Below, piece by piece: positions 16,544 through 26,406 of a stretch of DNA of 64,000 nucleotides. The translations under genes were made by a program, and so were the position numbers. The stretch is from Jezberella montanilacus (GTDB lineage: Bacteria; Pseudomonadota; Gammaproteobacteria; Burkholderiales; Burkholderiaceae_B). Each line of letters begins with the position of its first letter. Position 1 is the stretch's first letter. The stretch is taken from the NCBI RefSeq assembly GCF_003003055.1, contig NZ_PVTV01000013.1, positions 186,001 to 250,000 on the forward strand, in the 5' to 3' direction. The notes beneath the pieces were generated by a model. That model was not told the origin of the DNA, made no database searches, and saw only the letters and a list, made by a program, of their open reading frames with translations.

Positions 16544-19363
16544 ATGACCGGCACTGATCGCGAAGAAATTAGACTTTTAGGACGAATACTCGGTGACGTC
16601 ATTAGAGAAACCGAAGGCAAGCAAACCTTTGAATCTATCGAGACACTCAGACGGGTGGCAGTTCGTCTCAGGCGCGAGACGCGCGAGGAAGACGATCGCA
16701 CGCTCTCCTTGCAAATCAGAAAACTAAAAGGCGATCAAGTTAACTTGGTCGCCCGAGCCTTCAGTTATTTTCTCCATCTCGCCAACATTGCGGAAGACTT
16801 TAGACAAAAACAGGGGCAGCGGGCGTCAGCCTTGCGCGATGAAATCCCGGCGATCGGGACGCTCGCTCGGTCAATTCAAATGCTGCAACGAAAAGGGGTT
16901 AGCCGCTCTCGTGTGCAGGCTTTACTTGAGCAAGCGACCATCGTGCCAGTGCTCACGGCACATCCAACCGAAGTCCAGCGCAAAAGCACGCTCGATCTGC
17001 ATCACAAAATCGCACAGTCGCTTGATCGGCGAGATGGTCGAATCACAGAAAGTGAACAGGCCGAGATCGATGTTGAGCTCGTGGGCCTGATCTCAACCCT
17101 GTGGCAAACGCGCATGCTTCGCTTAAACAGACTGACGGTGCAAGATGAGATTGAAAACGCCCTGTCGTATTACCGCAGCACCTTTCTGACGGCGATCCCA
17201 AAACTTTACGCCGATCTGTCTCAATTACTTGGTCCTGAGACTTACTCGGCTTTCTCGCCAGCCCCCCAGCCGCTGCGACCGTTTTTGCGAATGGGTAGCT
17301 GGATTGGTGGCGATCGCGATGGGAATCCGAACGTTGATGCGCAGACACTGGGCCATGCGTTAACGAAAGGGGCAAATGTCATATTCGACTTCTACTTATC
17401 CGAGGTAGAGGCTTTAGCTGCTGAATTATCACAAAGCACCTTGTTGACGGGCGTATCGAAAGAATTGCTCGACTTAGCGAACCAGGGTCCTGACCGCTCC
17501 ACGCATCGCGAGGACGAGCCCTATCGTCGAGCGCTCATTGGTGTTTACGCGAAGCTTGCCTCCACTGCTCTGGAGCGAGTCGGAGCCGACATCGCGCGAC
17601 CCGGGACGGCTCGGATGGAGGCTTATCCTCTGCCACAAGCGTTTTTCGATGAATTGCAAGTGATTGCCACGTCACTGGATGCAAATCGTGCAGGTCCCGT
17701 TGTTCGGCTTCGCCTGCAATCGCTCTTGCAATCTGTCTTGGTTTTCGGATTTCATCTTGCTGCCCTTGACCTCAGGCAGAGCTCAGACGTACATGAAAGA
17801 GCACTGACAGAACTCTTTATGAAAGCGGGGGTCTCCCTTACGGAGGGTTGCTCTACTTACGCCGAGCTAACAGAACCCGCCAAAATTGAACTGCTCCGCA
17901 AAGAACTAGCTCAGGGTCGCCCGCTTACGTCCACGTGGACAAACTATTCGGACGAAACTGCCCGTGAACTTGGGATCATTCGCGCGACGGCGTATGGTCG
18001 CCAACACTTTGGCACTGCCGCGATCACACAATATATCGTGTCGCACACCGAAACATTAAGTGATCTGCTCGAAGTATTGGTTTTGTTCAAAGAAGCAGGC
18101 CTCTTGCATGCAACGCAAGCTAGCAACCGTGATGACGGGTTGATGGTTGTACCGCTCTTCGAGACCATCCCGGATTTGCAGAACGGGCCAAAGATCATGG
18201 CAGAGTTTCTTGATCTACCAGAAATCAGAGACCGGATTCTCAGCCAACAGGGTGCTGTTCAAGAGGTTATGCTTGGTTATTCGGATAGCAACAAAGATGG
18301 GGGCTATCTCACCTCCAATTGGTCGCTGTACACAGCCGAGCGAGCACTTGTCGAGGTCTTTCAAAGTCGCGGCATCAAACTTCGTCTCTTTCATGGTCGA
18401 GGCGGTAGTGTGGGACGGGGCGGCGGCTCAACCTTTGACGCGATTCTCGCACAGCCTCCCGGCACAGTCGCTGGTCAATTAAGGTTAACCGAACAGGGCG
18501 AGGTGATACAGAGCAAATACAAAGACGCCAAGGTAGGGCGCTGGCATCTTGAAAATCTCGTGTCGGCCTGCCTGCAGGCAAGCCTGACACAAGGCGATAG
18601 CCTGGATACAGAAGACGCCCATATTGCCAAGTATGGGGATGTGCTCGAATTTCTCTCGAATTGCGCACAGAAGACGTATCGAGATTTGGTCTACGGCACA
18701 GCAGACTTTGCAAAATATTTTTTTGCTTCAACGCCCATCGCCGAAATCAGCGGGCTAAATATCGGCTCGCGTCCGACGTCCCGCAAGGGTGGTCAGAACA
18801 TCGAAGATCTTCGGGCGATTCCTTGGGGCTTCTCATGGGCGCAATGCAGACTGATGCTACCTGGCTGGTACGGGGTTGGGACAGCACTCCACACCTTCAT
18901 CGAAGAAGGATTTGAGGGGGTCGCGAAAAGCCGGAAGGCTCGTTTGCACTTGCTCCAGGACATGCTTCAGGATTGGCCATTTTTTAGTACGCTCATGTCA
19001 AATATGGAGATGGTCCTCGCCAAGACAGATCTCAAAATCGCCTCACGCTATGCAGAGTTAGTCTCCGGCAAGCGCCTAAGAGACAAGATCTTTAGCCGTA
19101 TCAGCCAAGAGCATGCCACGACCTTATCAGCGCTGAAAATGATTTCTCGTCGAGAACTGTTAGCAAATGATCCTGCCCTCGCTATGTCGTTGCGCGAGCG
19201 GTTCGCATACGTCGATCCGCTGAATTACTTGCAGGCCGATTTGCTTAGACAACACCGCGCCAACACGGCGCGCGCCACAACCGATCACGACGATGACCGG
19301 CTGATCCGCGCTATTTATCTCACGATTAACGGGGTTGCTGCTGGTTTGCGTAACTCAGGCTAG
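16544..19363 (+). CDS. ppc: Phosphoenolpyruvate carboxylase
   Basis: The enzyme fixes bicarbonate onto phosphoenolpyruvate to give oxaloacetate, refilling the TCA cycle. The 939-residue length fits bacterial PEPC. The first active-site His lies in [12 protein letters not shown] (about residue 146). [14 protein letters not shown] and [13 protein letters not shown] carry the second catalytic block, and the conserved C-terminal end is present as GLRNSG. GGAG lies upstream of the ATG. It is transcribed alone and converges on hmuS with only seven bases between stop codons. Confidence 0.96.
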   Translation: MTGTDREEIRLLGRILGDVIRETEGKQTFESIETLRRVAVRLRRETREEDDRTLSLQIRKLKGDQVNLVARAFSYFLHLANIAEDFRQKQGQRASALRDEIPAIGTLARSIQMLQRKGVSRSRVQALLEQATIVPVLTAHPTEVQRKSTLDLHHKIAQSLDRRDGRITESEQAEIDVELVGLISTLWQTRMLRLNRLTVQDEIENALSYYRSTFLTAIPKLYADLSQLLGPETYSAFSPAPQPLRPFLRMGSWIGGDRDGNPNVDAQTLGHALTKGANVIFDFYLSEVEALAAELSQSTLLTGVSKELLDLANQGPDRSTHREDEPYRRALIGVYAKLASTALERVGADIARPGTARMEAYPLPQAFFDELQVIATSLDANRAGPVVRLRLQSLLQSVLVFGFHLAALDLRQSSDVHERALTELFMKAGVSLTEGCSTYAELTEPAKIELLRKELAQGRPLTSTWTNYSDETARELGIIRATAYGRQHFGTAAITQYIVSHTETLSDLLEVLVLFKEAGLLHATQASNRDDGLMVVPLFETIPDLQNGPKIMAEFLDLPEIRDRILSQQGAVQEVMLGYSDSNKDGGYLTSNWSLYTAERALVEVFQSRGIKLRLFHGRGGSVGRGGGSTFDAILAQPPGTVAGQLRLTEQGEVIQSKYKDAKVGRWHLENLVSACLQASLTQGDSLDTEDAHIAKYGDVLEFLSNCAQKTYRDLVYGTADFAKYFFASTPIAEISGLNIGSRPTSRKGGQNIEDLRAIPWGFSWAQCRLMLPGWYGVGTALHTFIEEGFEGVAKSRKARLHLLQDMLQDWPFFSTLMSNMEMVLAKTDLKIASRYAELVSGKRLRDKIFSRISQEHATTLSALKMISRRELLANDPALAMSLRERFAYVDPLNYLQADLLRQHRANTARATTDHDDDRLIRAIYLTINGVAAGLRNSG

Positions 19364-19370
19364 AAACAGG

Positions 19371-20462
19371 CTAGGCTTGGCACGAGGCCATGGTCACCTC
19401 GCAGTTTGCTTGCATGATGCGACGCCATTCCGCAAGCTCTGGTTGCCCCGGCTTGCGTGCGCCAAAAAACTGCACAATCAGACGCTCGTCAGTATCGTAG
19501 AGCTCAAGCGATGTTACCCAGCCATCAACAGTTGGTTTACGCACCACCCAGGCTGACTCGATCGCCGCCGTTTTCAGATGCAGATTGAAGTCGGGATCGA
19601 TGATGTTGTACCAGGGTCCCTTACGGTAAAGCGTGTGCACGGGTCCGCTGTAAATTTGAATAGTGCCTGCGCTTGCAACAAAGCACATGATAGGCAGTTG
19701 GCAGTTAGCAACGTCCTGCAAAATCTCTTCTACAGATAATGGATCGATCCGCTGAGCCAAGTCGTTCCCGACTGCTTTAAATGCCGTGACCCGTGTGACC
19801 TTAAACCGCTTAATCAAGCCGTAAAATTCATGCGTATCCTGCATGGCTAGCCAAGCTTCTCGCAATACCTGGGGTTGCTCAACGCGTGTCGAAAGCGGCT
19901 CCTGCGGGCTATCGAGCTTGCCTGGCCAAGTCACCTGCTCTGCGGCGTAATCGTCAACGAGCTGCTGGTAGGCGGCAATATCCGTTGACTCTGTGCAATA
20001 TATTTTATGTATTGCTGTGCCTGTTTGATCGAAGCATTGCAGGCTGCTGCGTCCGAGTTCGGTTACCGACCAGATCGTCTTGATTGTCGAAATAAACACG
20101 CGCAAATCGATGGGGTTGCCTTGCACCAGCAAGACACCCCGATCCAACAGCGGTTTTGGGTAAACGCCCTTGAGTTCATGCAGGCATATGTCGTTACGTG
20201 TAATCGCAATGACTTCGCCTAACTCGCTGACACGATTGAAGATATCGAAAGGCGCGCAACGCAATTGACGACTGGATACGCGCTCTTGTGCGGCCGCTAT
20301 CCACTGCGCCTCAGTCAACCCCAGATGCCTTGCGATGTCTCTTGCACGCGCGGATCGTTGCTCGGCTGAGAGTTTTTTCAGTCGATGCTGTACGTCGGCG
20401 ACGTGGAAACTGTAGTCAGTTTGCTGTGCTGCGTTTTGCAGCGTGATTTCTGCTGTGTTCAT
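19371..20462 (-). CDS. hmuS: Haem-handling/degrading protein HmuS family
   Basis: A 363-residue HmuS/HemS/ChuS-type protein made of two similar halves. It binds haem delivered to the cytoplasm and either stores it or releases its iron. MQDTHEFYGLIKRF around residue 213 is the likely axial-His region, and the second half ends with WVTSLELYDTDERLIVQFFG. It starts 16 bases after the haem receptor stop, so hmuR and hmuS are one operon. The usual hmuTUV inner-membrane transporter genes are absent here. Confidence 0.88.
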   Translation of the reverse strand: MNTAEITLQNAAQQTDYSFHVADVQHRLKKLSAEQRSARARDIARHLGLTEAQWIAAAQERVSSRQLRCAPFDIFNRVSELGEVIAITRNDICLHELKGVYPKPLLDRGVLLVQGNPIDLRVFISTIKTIWSVTELGRSSLQCFDQTGTAIHKIYCTESTDIAAYQQLVDDYAAEQVTWPGKLDSPQEPLSTRVEQPQVLREAWLAMQDTHEFYGLIKRFKVTRVTAFKAVGNDLAQRIDPLSVEEILQDVANCQLPIMCFVASAGTIQIYSGPVHTLYRKGPWYNIIDPDFNLHLKTAAIESAWVVRKPTVDGWVTSLELYDTDERLIVQFFGARKPGQPELAEWRRIMQANCEVTMASCQA

Positions 20463-20478
20463 AGGATTAGTCCTGACG

Positions 20479-22800
20479 TTAGTATTGATAGGTCACTGAT
20501 AGGCGATAGTGGCGGCCTGGCTCGCTGTACCAATCAATGGGACGTTGCGTCAGTTGCGCCAGCGCCGCCGGTTTGGCACCCGCTGAAGGCATATTCGAGG
20601 CCTGCCAATACTGCTTATCAAATACGTTGTAGACGCCTAAATGCACGGTCATGCCATCAAAGGTTGGCGGGCGCCAGTAGGCGGCAAGGTCCACCACACC
20701 GTATCCCGGCGTCTGGTAATCCGCTAACGGTAGGGACGCAGTTGGCTGAGGGTACTTAACATGCGTGCGGGCTGCGGCTGCTGAGAGAACCGCGTGGGCG
20801 CCCCATTGTTGGTGCCGATAGCCAAGACCCCATGTCGTCGTGAGCGGCGCGACCGAGTTCAGGTATTGCTGCGTTTGTTGATCACGACCCTCCGCCCAAG
20901 CAACACTGGCCCACGTGCGCCAGCCGTGACCCAACTCTAAATGGCCTCGAGCTTCTAGGCCAAAAATCCTCGCCTCTTCAATGTTCGCTGCGGTGGTGAT
21001 GCCTAACGGGTACAGCGAGGGGATATGTGAACCCCAGATTGGCTGCTTGGGGCCAACCGGAACGTTGCTTTCGATGAGGTTTTGATACTGGTTATCGAAA
21101 TAGGTCAGGCTGGCACCACGCTGGTAATTGCCAAGCTGAAGCCCAACCTCGTAACCTTGACTGGTCTCGGGCTTGAGCGCAGGATTGCCAACATTCAGGT
21201 AACTGCCGTAACTACCGTAGTGGCTATAGAGCTGAGTGGCACTTGGGGCGTTGAAGCCCGTCGCATATTGAGCATAGAGCGTTGCTTCAGGATGTAGTGA
21301 CCAAGCCGTCAGTAGTTTTGGAGAAAACCGCTGACCACTTGAGGCCAGGCCATCGGCGGCGCCCGAAACATGGCCTTTCAAGGCAGCGGCTTGCGTGAAC
21401 GCTTGAGCCGGTGATTGCTGGAAGTTGTCATAGCGTAACGAGGGAGAGACCGTCAAACCTAATTCGCTGATTGTCATTTCATCCTGTAGCCAGGCGGCCC
21501 ACTGAGTGCCGACTACCTTGGGGACATCGGCGCGGTTGCTGTGCAGAATGTTGCATGGCCTGGGGCCAAAGGGCTGTCGCAAACGAGTCGATATGGCGGG
21601 GCAGTTGTCTTCGCCAGAGGAATATTGATTGACTCCTGTTTTGAACCACTCGCCGCCAAAAGTAAGGTTGTGAGCGACCGCGCCTTCAATGCGCTTCGAG
21701 ACTTCAGCATCGGCACCGTACATTGATTCGCTCATGCTGTTGTGGCGGACGAACGAACCAAATGGGTAGCCGTACTTAAAGGGATCACCACGCACGATGC
21801 GAGACCGCGGATCTGGTCTGCGCATTGCAGTCAAATCACTATCGAGGCTAACTTGTTGCCAATAAACCTTCGCCACGGCACTCTCGATCAGGCTGTTGTG
21901 ATCCACACCGCGATATTGATAGTCGATCGATAGGCGATCGCGCTGGCTTTCATCTTTGGTCTGGTGGTGACGTCCGATATAAAGCGTGGTGGGGCCTTGA
22001 GCAGAAAAATTTTGGATCTCGTTCGCTTTTTCGAAGTGCTCGCCTGTCACACCGACGCGATGCGCCGAATTAATACGTTGTTGCACTTTCAGCAAATAGG
22101 CTTGTTGAACATAGTTCGCAGGGTCAGGCTGGCTTCTGCCCAGACCATAACCGCCAACTTGTCCCATGTTTGACACTTGCTGCCCCTGCCGCACACCAGC
22201 CTGGATCAGCCACTCGGTGCTGTGCTGACGACCAGCAATCGCAGCGTGAATACCAGTGCTTTGATCCAAGGTGTTGAGGTCGGTTTTAACCAGAGCCGCA
22301 AAATCTTTGCTGGCGGACAATAAATCACCTGGACTCAGTGTCTGGAGTTTCACTGCAGCGCCCAAGCCACCTGAACCCACTGCGTTTGAGTCAACACCGC
22401 GCACGATTTCAAGTGCCCACAACGTATTGAAGTCAAAGGCACTCAGACCACCTCTGACCCCGCGAGCACCGTCGTTCAGCCAGGGCTGTCGGATGCCATC
22501 GATGCGAGTATTGATACGACTCTCGTCCAACCCCCTGATGTTGAGGCTTTGGCTTTGTTTATTGAACCGGAGGCCCGACTCTGCGCTGCGAGCAAGATCA
22601 TCCCAACCTTGAACCTGTAAATCATCGAGCTTCTCGCGATCAGTTCGGGTGGTCCAGGGGGTTACGGCCGAGTGATAGGGCGCTTGCACCAGAATTGGCT
22701 CAAGCTGCCTGAGATCGGTCGCGGTGTTTGCAGACGCACTGAGCGTGATGCCCAAGGGCAAAAGTACGACTGAGGTTTTGAGAATGGATCGAACCAGCAT
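20479..22800 (-). CDS. hmuR: TonB-dependent haem/haemoglobin outer-membrane receptor
   Basis: A 773-residue outer-membrane receptor with an export signal ending ASANTA, then a plug domain (LNIRGLDESRINTRIDGIRQ, VRGVDSNAVGSGGLGAAV) and a 22-strand barrel ending in SVTYQY. The FNAPSATQLY box followed by GNPALKPETS corresponds to the FRAP/NPNL region of HmuR/BhuR-type haem receptors. Together with the adjacent hmuS this makes haem the likely ligand. Good ribosome site (AAGGGAG). The gene lies behind a long palindromic operator at 22842-22874. No ECF sigma/anti-sigma pair (hurIR-like) accompanies it. Confidence 0.9.
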   Translation of the reverse strand: MLVRSILKTSVVLLPLGITLSASANTATDLRQLEPILVQAPYHSAVTPWTTRTDREKLDDLQVQGWDDLARSAESGLRFNKQSQSLNIRGLDESRINTRIDGIRQPWLNDGARGVRGGLSAFDFNTLWALEIVRGVDSNAVGSGGLGAAVKLQTLSPGDLLSASKDFAALVKTDLNTLDQSTGIHAAIAGRQHSTEWLIQAGVRQGQQVSNMGQVGGYGLGRSQPDPANYVQQAYLLKVQQRINSAHRVGVTGEHFEKANEIQNFSAQGPTTLYIGRHHQTKDESQRDRLSIDYQYRGVDHNSLIESAVAKVYWQQVSLDSDLTAMRRPDPRSRIVRGDPFKYGYPFGSFVRHNSMSESMYGADAEVSKRIEGAVAHNLTFGGEWFKTGVNQYSSGEDNCPAISTRLRQPFGPRPCNILHSNRADVPKVVGTQWAAWLQDEMTISELGLTVSPSLRYDNFQQSPAQAFTQAAALKGHVSGAADGLASSGQRFSPKLLTAWSLHPEATLYAQYATGFNAPSATQLYSHYGSYGSYLNVGNPALKPETSQGYEVGLQLGNYQRGASLTYFDNQYQNLIESNVPVGPKQPIWGSHIPSLYPLGITTAANIEEARIFGLEARGHLELGHGWRTWASVAWAEGRDQQTQQYLNSVAPLTTTWGLGYRHQQWGAHAVLSAAAARTHVKYPQPTASLPLADYQTPGYGVVDLAAYWRPPTFDGMTVHLGVYNVFDKQYWQASNMPSAGAKPAALAQLTQRPIDWYSEPGRHYRLSVTYQY

Positions 22801-22841
22801 GGAGCTCCCTTGTTAACGAAACAGAGGAACTACCACGCCCC

Positions 22842-22874
22842 TCTAAATGCAAATGAGAATTGTATGCATTTAGA
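22842..22874 (-). promoter_or_regulatory. Perfect 10-bp palindrome with Fur-like core upstream of hmuR
   Basis: Two perfect 10-bp arms, TCTAAATGCA and TGCATTTAGA, flank a 13-base centre, AATGAGAATTGTA. The 19-mer at 22849-22867 matches 11 of 19 positions of the Fur consensus, including AATGAnAAT. On the hmuR strand the centre also contains TACAAT, a good -10 element. Binding here would therefore block the promoter about 45 bp before the start codon. Iron-dependent repression by Fur is the likely role. Confidence 0.6.
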
Positions 22875-22939
22875 ATTTGAAATATCACCAAAAGCGCGTA
22901 ACGTTTGGTAATACTTTGTAAGCAAATATGACGCCGGTT

Positions 22940-24160
22940 TTACAAAACCCCTCCAGCTGCTAGAGCAGACAAATCCTGCTCGGTATACCCAAACCATTGC
23001 GAGTAGATTTCTGCATTATGCTGCCCCAGCGAAGGGCTCGCGATGGTTTCAACACGACCGGTACCATGCAACAGTAGCGACGTATGCGGTAATACCACGC
23101 GCCCGAGTTCTGGGTCATCAAACCACTCAAGCGTGCGGCGCTCATGCATATGAGGATCATTCATTACTTCGATCAAGTCACGAACAGGTGCGGCTGGGAA
23201 GCCATGTTTTTTGCTGAGATCGAAAATATCCTGACGCTTAAGCGTCTTGGTCCATGCCTCAATGGTCGCGTCGGTATATTCGATATTCTCAACGCGTGCC
23301 TTATTGGTCGATAACCGCTCATCACCTTGCAAATCGAGACGATTCATCGCGGTCAAAATGTTGTTCCAGTGCGGTTCGGTCACACACACAAACGCAATAT
23401 GACCATCGGCAGCTTCGTACACGTTGTAGGGCGCAAGCGCTAATCCCCCATGACGATTACCTACCCGGGGCGGGACCGTGCCTTTTGCACGATAAGCCAG
23501 ACCGAGATTCGACGCGAGTGTCGGGTAGGCAGTCTCTTGCATTGATACCTCGACCAGGCGTCCGATACCGGTACGCGACCTTTCGAACAAAGCGGTCATC
23601 AGCCCTGCATAGAGGTGTACACCGCTCAGGAAATCAACAACCGAGGCACCCGATCTCATGGGTGGTCCATCCGCTACGCCCGTCACGCTCATCAACCCCG
23701 CAGCGGCCTGAATGGTGACATCCATCGCCAGGTTATCCCGATCAGGACCAGACAAACCGAAACCGGTGCCAGTGCCGTAAATAAGTTTGGGATTGATCTC
23801 ATGCAGGATCGACCAGCCAACGCCCAGGCGGTCCATCACACCAGGGGCGAAGTTTTCGACCACGATGTCGGCTTTTTTAACCATCTCTTTAAACAAGGCG
23901 ACACCACGGGGTGATTTCAAATTAAGTGTCACGCCCTTTTTGTTGGTGTTCAGCATGGCCATGGGGAAAGATGCACCCCCGCCTACCTTCGCCCTGGTTC
24001 TGGTCGGTTCGCCATTCACTGGCTCGATTTTGATCACCTCTGCACCGGCTTTAGCCATCAAAAACGTGCAGTAAGGTCCTTGGTAAATTTGCGTAAGATC
24101 CAACACCGTCACACCAGCCAAAGGGGTATTGGCTAGTGGTTGCTCAACCCCGGCGCTCAT
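22940..24160 (-). CDS. CaiB/BaiF-type CoA-transferase
   Basis: A standard-length (406 residues) class III CoA-transferase. It begins with PLAGVTVLDLTQIYQGPYCT and continues through GAEVIKIEPVNGEPTR, LNTNKKGVTLNL and the active-site Asp in LAMDVTIQAAAGLM. It would activate a carboxylate as its CoA thioester. The start overlaps the stop of an acyl-CoA dehydrogenase gene by four bases. The pair probably activates an acid and then dehydrogenates it. The substrate is not identifiable. Confidence 0.9.
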   Translation of the reverse strand: MSAGVEQPLANTPLAGVTVLDLTQIYQGPYCTFLMAKAGAEVIKIEPVNGEPTRTRAKVGGGASFPMAMLNTNKKGVTLNLKSPRGVALFKEMVKKADIVVENFAPGVMDRLGVGWSILHEINPKLIYGTGTGFGLSGPDRDNLAMDVTIQAAAGLMSVTGVADGPPMRSGASVVDFLSGVHLYAGLMTALFERSRTGIGRLVEVSMQETAYPTLASNLGLAYRAKGTVPPRVGNRHGGLALAPYNVYEAADGHIAFVCVTEPHWNNILTAMNRLDLQGDERLSTNKARVENIEYTDATIEAWTKTLKRQDIFDLSKKHGFPAAPVRDLIEVMNDPHMHERRTLEWFDDPELGRVVLPHTSLLLHGTGRVETIASPSLGQHNAEIYSQWFGYTEQDLSALAAGGVL

Positions 24161-25329
24161 TTCGTATCCTTCAATATTTTCTTGGCCATGGACATCAGAT
24201 GCACTTCTGTGGGTCCTTCGTAAACCCGCATCACCCGAACTCGCTGGGCCATCAAATGCAAAGGTAGTTCTTTGGTCACACCCATGGCACCAAAAGTCTG
24301 CATCGCGTGATCAATCACCTCGGTGGCCATTTCAGTGGCATAAACCTTGATCATTGAAGCTTCAAAGCGCACATCTTTGCCAGCATCTTGTTTTTGTGCT
24401 GCATCCAACACCATCAGGCGGCAAGCGTGGATTTTTGTAGCCGCATCAGCTATCCACCATTGAATAGCCTGGCGGTTTGCCAGCGGCTCGCCAAAAGTCA
24501 CTCGCTGTTTGGCATGCGAACACATCATCTCAAGGGCTCGCCTTGCCATGCCGACGCACCAAGCGCCCATTTGTAAGCGTCGAACAATCAGCCTCAATTG
24601 CATGGGCCCGAAGCCGCCGCCAATGGTGCCCAGCAGATTGCCCGCTGGCACTCTGCAGTTCTCAAAGGCAAGTTCGTATGTCCGATGACCTGACAGCATC
24701 GGGATTTCGCGCAAGATTTCGTACCCCGGCGTCCCTTTATCAACGATGAAGGCCGTCACGCCATCATGGCGTTTGCCTTCGCCCGTACGGGCCATGACAA
24801 TGGCGAAATCAGCATAGGATGCCCGACTGACCCAGATTTTGCGACCGTTGATTACCCAGTGATCGCCGTCGAGTTCTGCGCGGGTCAACATGCCCGAGGG
24901 ATCCCCTCCTGCACCAGGTTCAGAGATTGCAATCGCCCCTTTCAGCTTACCCTCGGCATAGGGCAAGAGATACTTCTGCCGCTGCTCGTCGTTTGCGACA
25001 GCCATCAACATGTGCAGATTGGGTGAATCAGGCGGGAAGGTAAATGGAACCACCGTGCGACCCAGTTCTTCGTTGATGGCAACTAAGGTCTTTGAATCTA
25101 AATTGGCCCCGCCAAATTCTTCCGGGGCATCCAACGCCCAAAGCCCCAGCTCTTTGCACTTAGCCAAAAGTGATGCTTCTTCGTCAGGCAGCAATTTACA
25201 AGCCTCACCCTTAATCTCTCTTTGCAAAATAGCTGGCTCGAGCGGCATGAGCTCTTGATCAACAAACTTGGTCACCAAGTCAATGATCATTTGACGCTCT
25301 TCATTTTGCTCGTTTTGTAAATCGTTCAT
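24157..25329 (-). CDS. Acyl-CoA dehydrogenase
   Basis: An FAD enzyme of 390 residues introducing a 2,3 double bond into an acyl-CoA. It contains AISEPGAGGDPSGMLTRA (flavin and substrate contact), WVINGRKIWVSRA, and the C-terminal catalytic Glu region RVYEGPTEVH. The start at 25329 was chosen because GAGGAG lies eight bases before it; an upstream ATG at 25371 lacks a ribosome site. It forms an operon with the CoA-transferase gene and is divergent from the FAH hydrolase gene at 25460. Confidence 0.9.
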   Translation of the reverse strand: MNDLQNEQNEERQMIIDLVTKFVDQELMPLEPAILQREIKGEACKLLPDEEASLLAKCKELGLWALDAPEEFGGANLDSKTLVAINEELGRTVVPFTFPPDSPNLHMLMAVANDEQRQKYLLPYAEGKLKGAIAISEPGAGGDPSGMLTRAELDGDHWVINGRKIWVSRASYADFAIVMARTGEGKRHDGVTAFIVDKGTPGYEILREIPMLSGHRTYELAFENCRVPAGNLLGTIGGGFGPMQLRLIVRRLQMGAWCVGMARRALEMMCSHAKQRVTFGEPLANRQAIQWWIADAATKIHACRLMVLDAAQKQDAGKDVRFEASMIKVYATEMATEVIDHAMQTFGAMGVTKELPLHLMAQRVRVMRVYEGPTEVHLMSMAKKILKDTK

Positions 25330-25459
25330 CCTGACTCCTCTGGACTGCACTGTTTTGTTATTCTCAATCAATATTACTGTTTGTTTTTACTGTAATTAAG
25401 CTTGCAACGCCTGAAAAGTCATTTTTTAAATTACCCCTTAAGCAAACAAGGATAATCCC

Positions 25460-26245
25460 ATGCGCTGGATACGTTATTCGATCAACCATCAAAAGCATTA
25501 CGGCATCCTGGAGGGAGATCGCGTTCAACAGGTTAAGGGCGACCCGTTTGATGGCTATGAGGTCGAGCAGATTTTTCACCCACTGAGCGCTGTAAAGATT
25601 GAGATACCTGTCATCCCCAAGACTTTCTATTGCGCGGGCTTGAACTATGCCGAGCATGTTTTGGAGGCCGCCAAGAAACTGGGTACCTCGCCTAACCTGC
25701 CCACTCAAGCGGATATTGGCTATCGTGCCAATAATGCCCTGATTGCTCATGAAGAGACCGTCATCATCCCCGCAGATGCGACCGAGAAAATTCACTATGA
25801 AGGCGAACTAGTCGTTGTGATTGGCAAAACAGCCAAGCACCTGACCATGGACAATGCCCTGGATTGCGTCCTCGGCTACACCATCGGAAACGATGTAAGT
25901 GAACGAACCTGGCAGAAATCAGACCGGACGCTATGGCGGGCAAAAAACAGCGACACCTTCAAGCCAATGGGGCCCTGGATCGATACTAACTTTGACCCTC
26001 GCGGCGCGACCACGACGGTCAAAGTTAACGGTGTTGTCAAGACAGTCTACAAAACCAATGACATGATTTTTGATGTGGCGACTTTTTTGGTAGCGATGAC
26101 GCGCTATATGACACTCGTACCGGGTGACGTCGTCTGGATGGGTACAGACGGACACTCACCCGACCTTGTTTCAGGTGATGTCGTGGATATTGAAATCAGT
26201 GGCCTGGGGGTGTTGACCAATCCTTTCAAGCGCGCGACCGAGTAA
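25460..26245 (+). CDS. Fumarylacetoacetate hydrolase family protein
   Basis: The 261-residue product has a short N-terminal domain (MRWIRYSINHQKHYGILEGD) and an FAH fold. The metal- and substrate-binding residues are in HYEGELVVVIGK, TIGNDVSERTWQ and MGPWIDT. Relatives include 2-hydroxyhepta-2,4-diene-1,7-dioate isomerase, acylpyruvases and oxaloacetate decarboxylases, so the reaction is uncertain. AAGGA precedes the ATG. It is divergent from the acyl-CoA dehydrogenase and CoA-transferase pair and may belong to the same catabolic module. Confidence 0.87.
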   Translation: MRWIRYSINHQKHYGILEGDRVQQVKGDPFDGYEVEQIFHPLSAVKIEIPVIPKTFYCAGLNYAEHVLEAAKKLGTSPNLPTQADIGYRANNALIAHEETVIIPADATEKIHYEGELVVVIGKTAKHLTMDNALDCVLGYTIGNDVSERTWQKSDRTLWRAKNSDTFKPMGPWIDTNFDPRGATTTVKVNGVVKTVYKTNDMIFDVATFLVAMTRYMTLVPGDVVWMGTDGHSPDLVSGDVVDIEISGLGVLTNPFKRATE

Positions 26246-26406
26246 CACTTCATTACAAAATGATCAGCAAACTTGCCGGCGCGCTCTACATCGCAAGGTA
26301 CGTACACTGATCGGCAAAACACCGTCAACTGTTGTAGGTGCCGGGCCTACCTGATCAAGCGGGACTTGTTAATCTACGCTTAATCTATGAAATTAAGCAC
26401 AAACCA

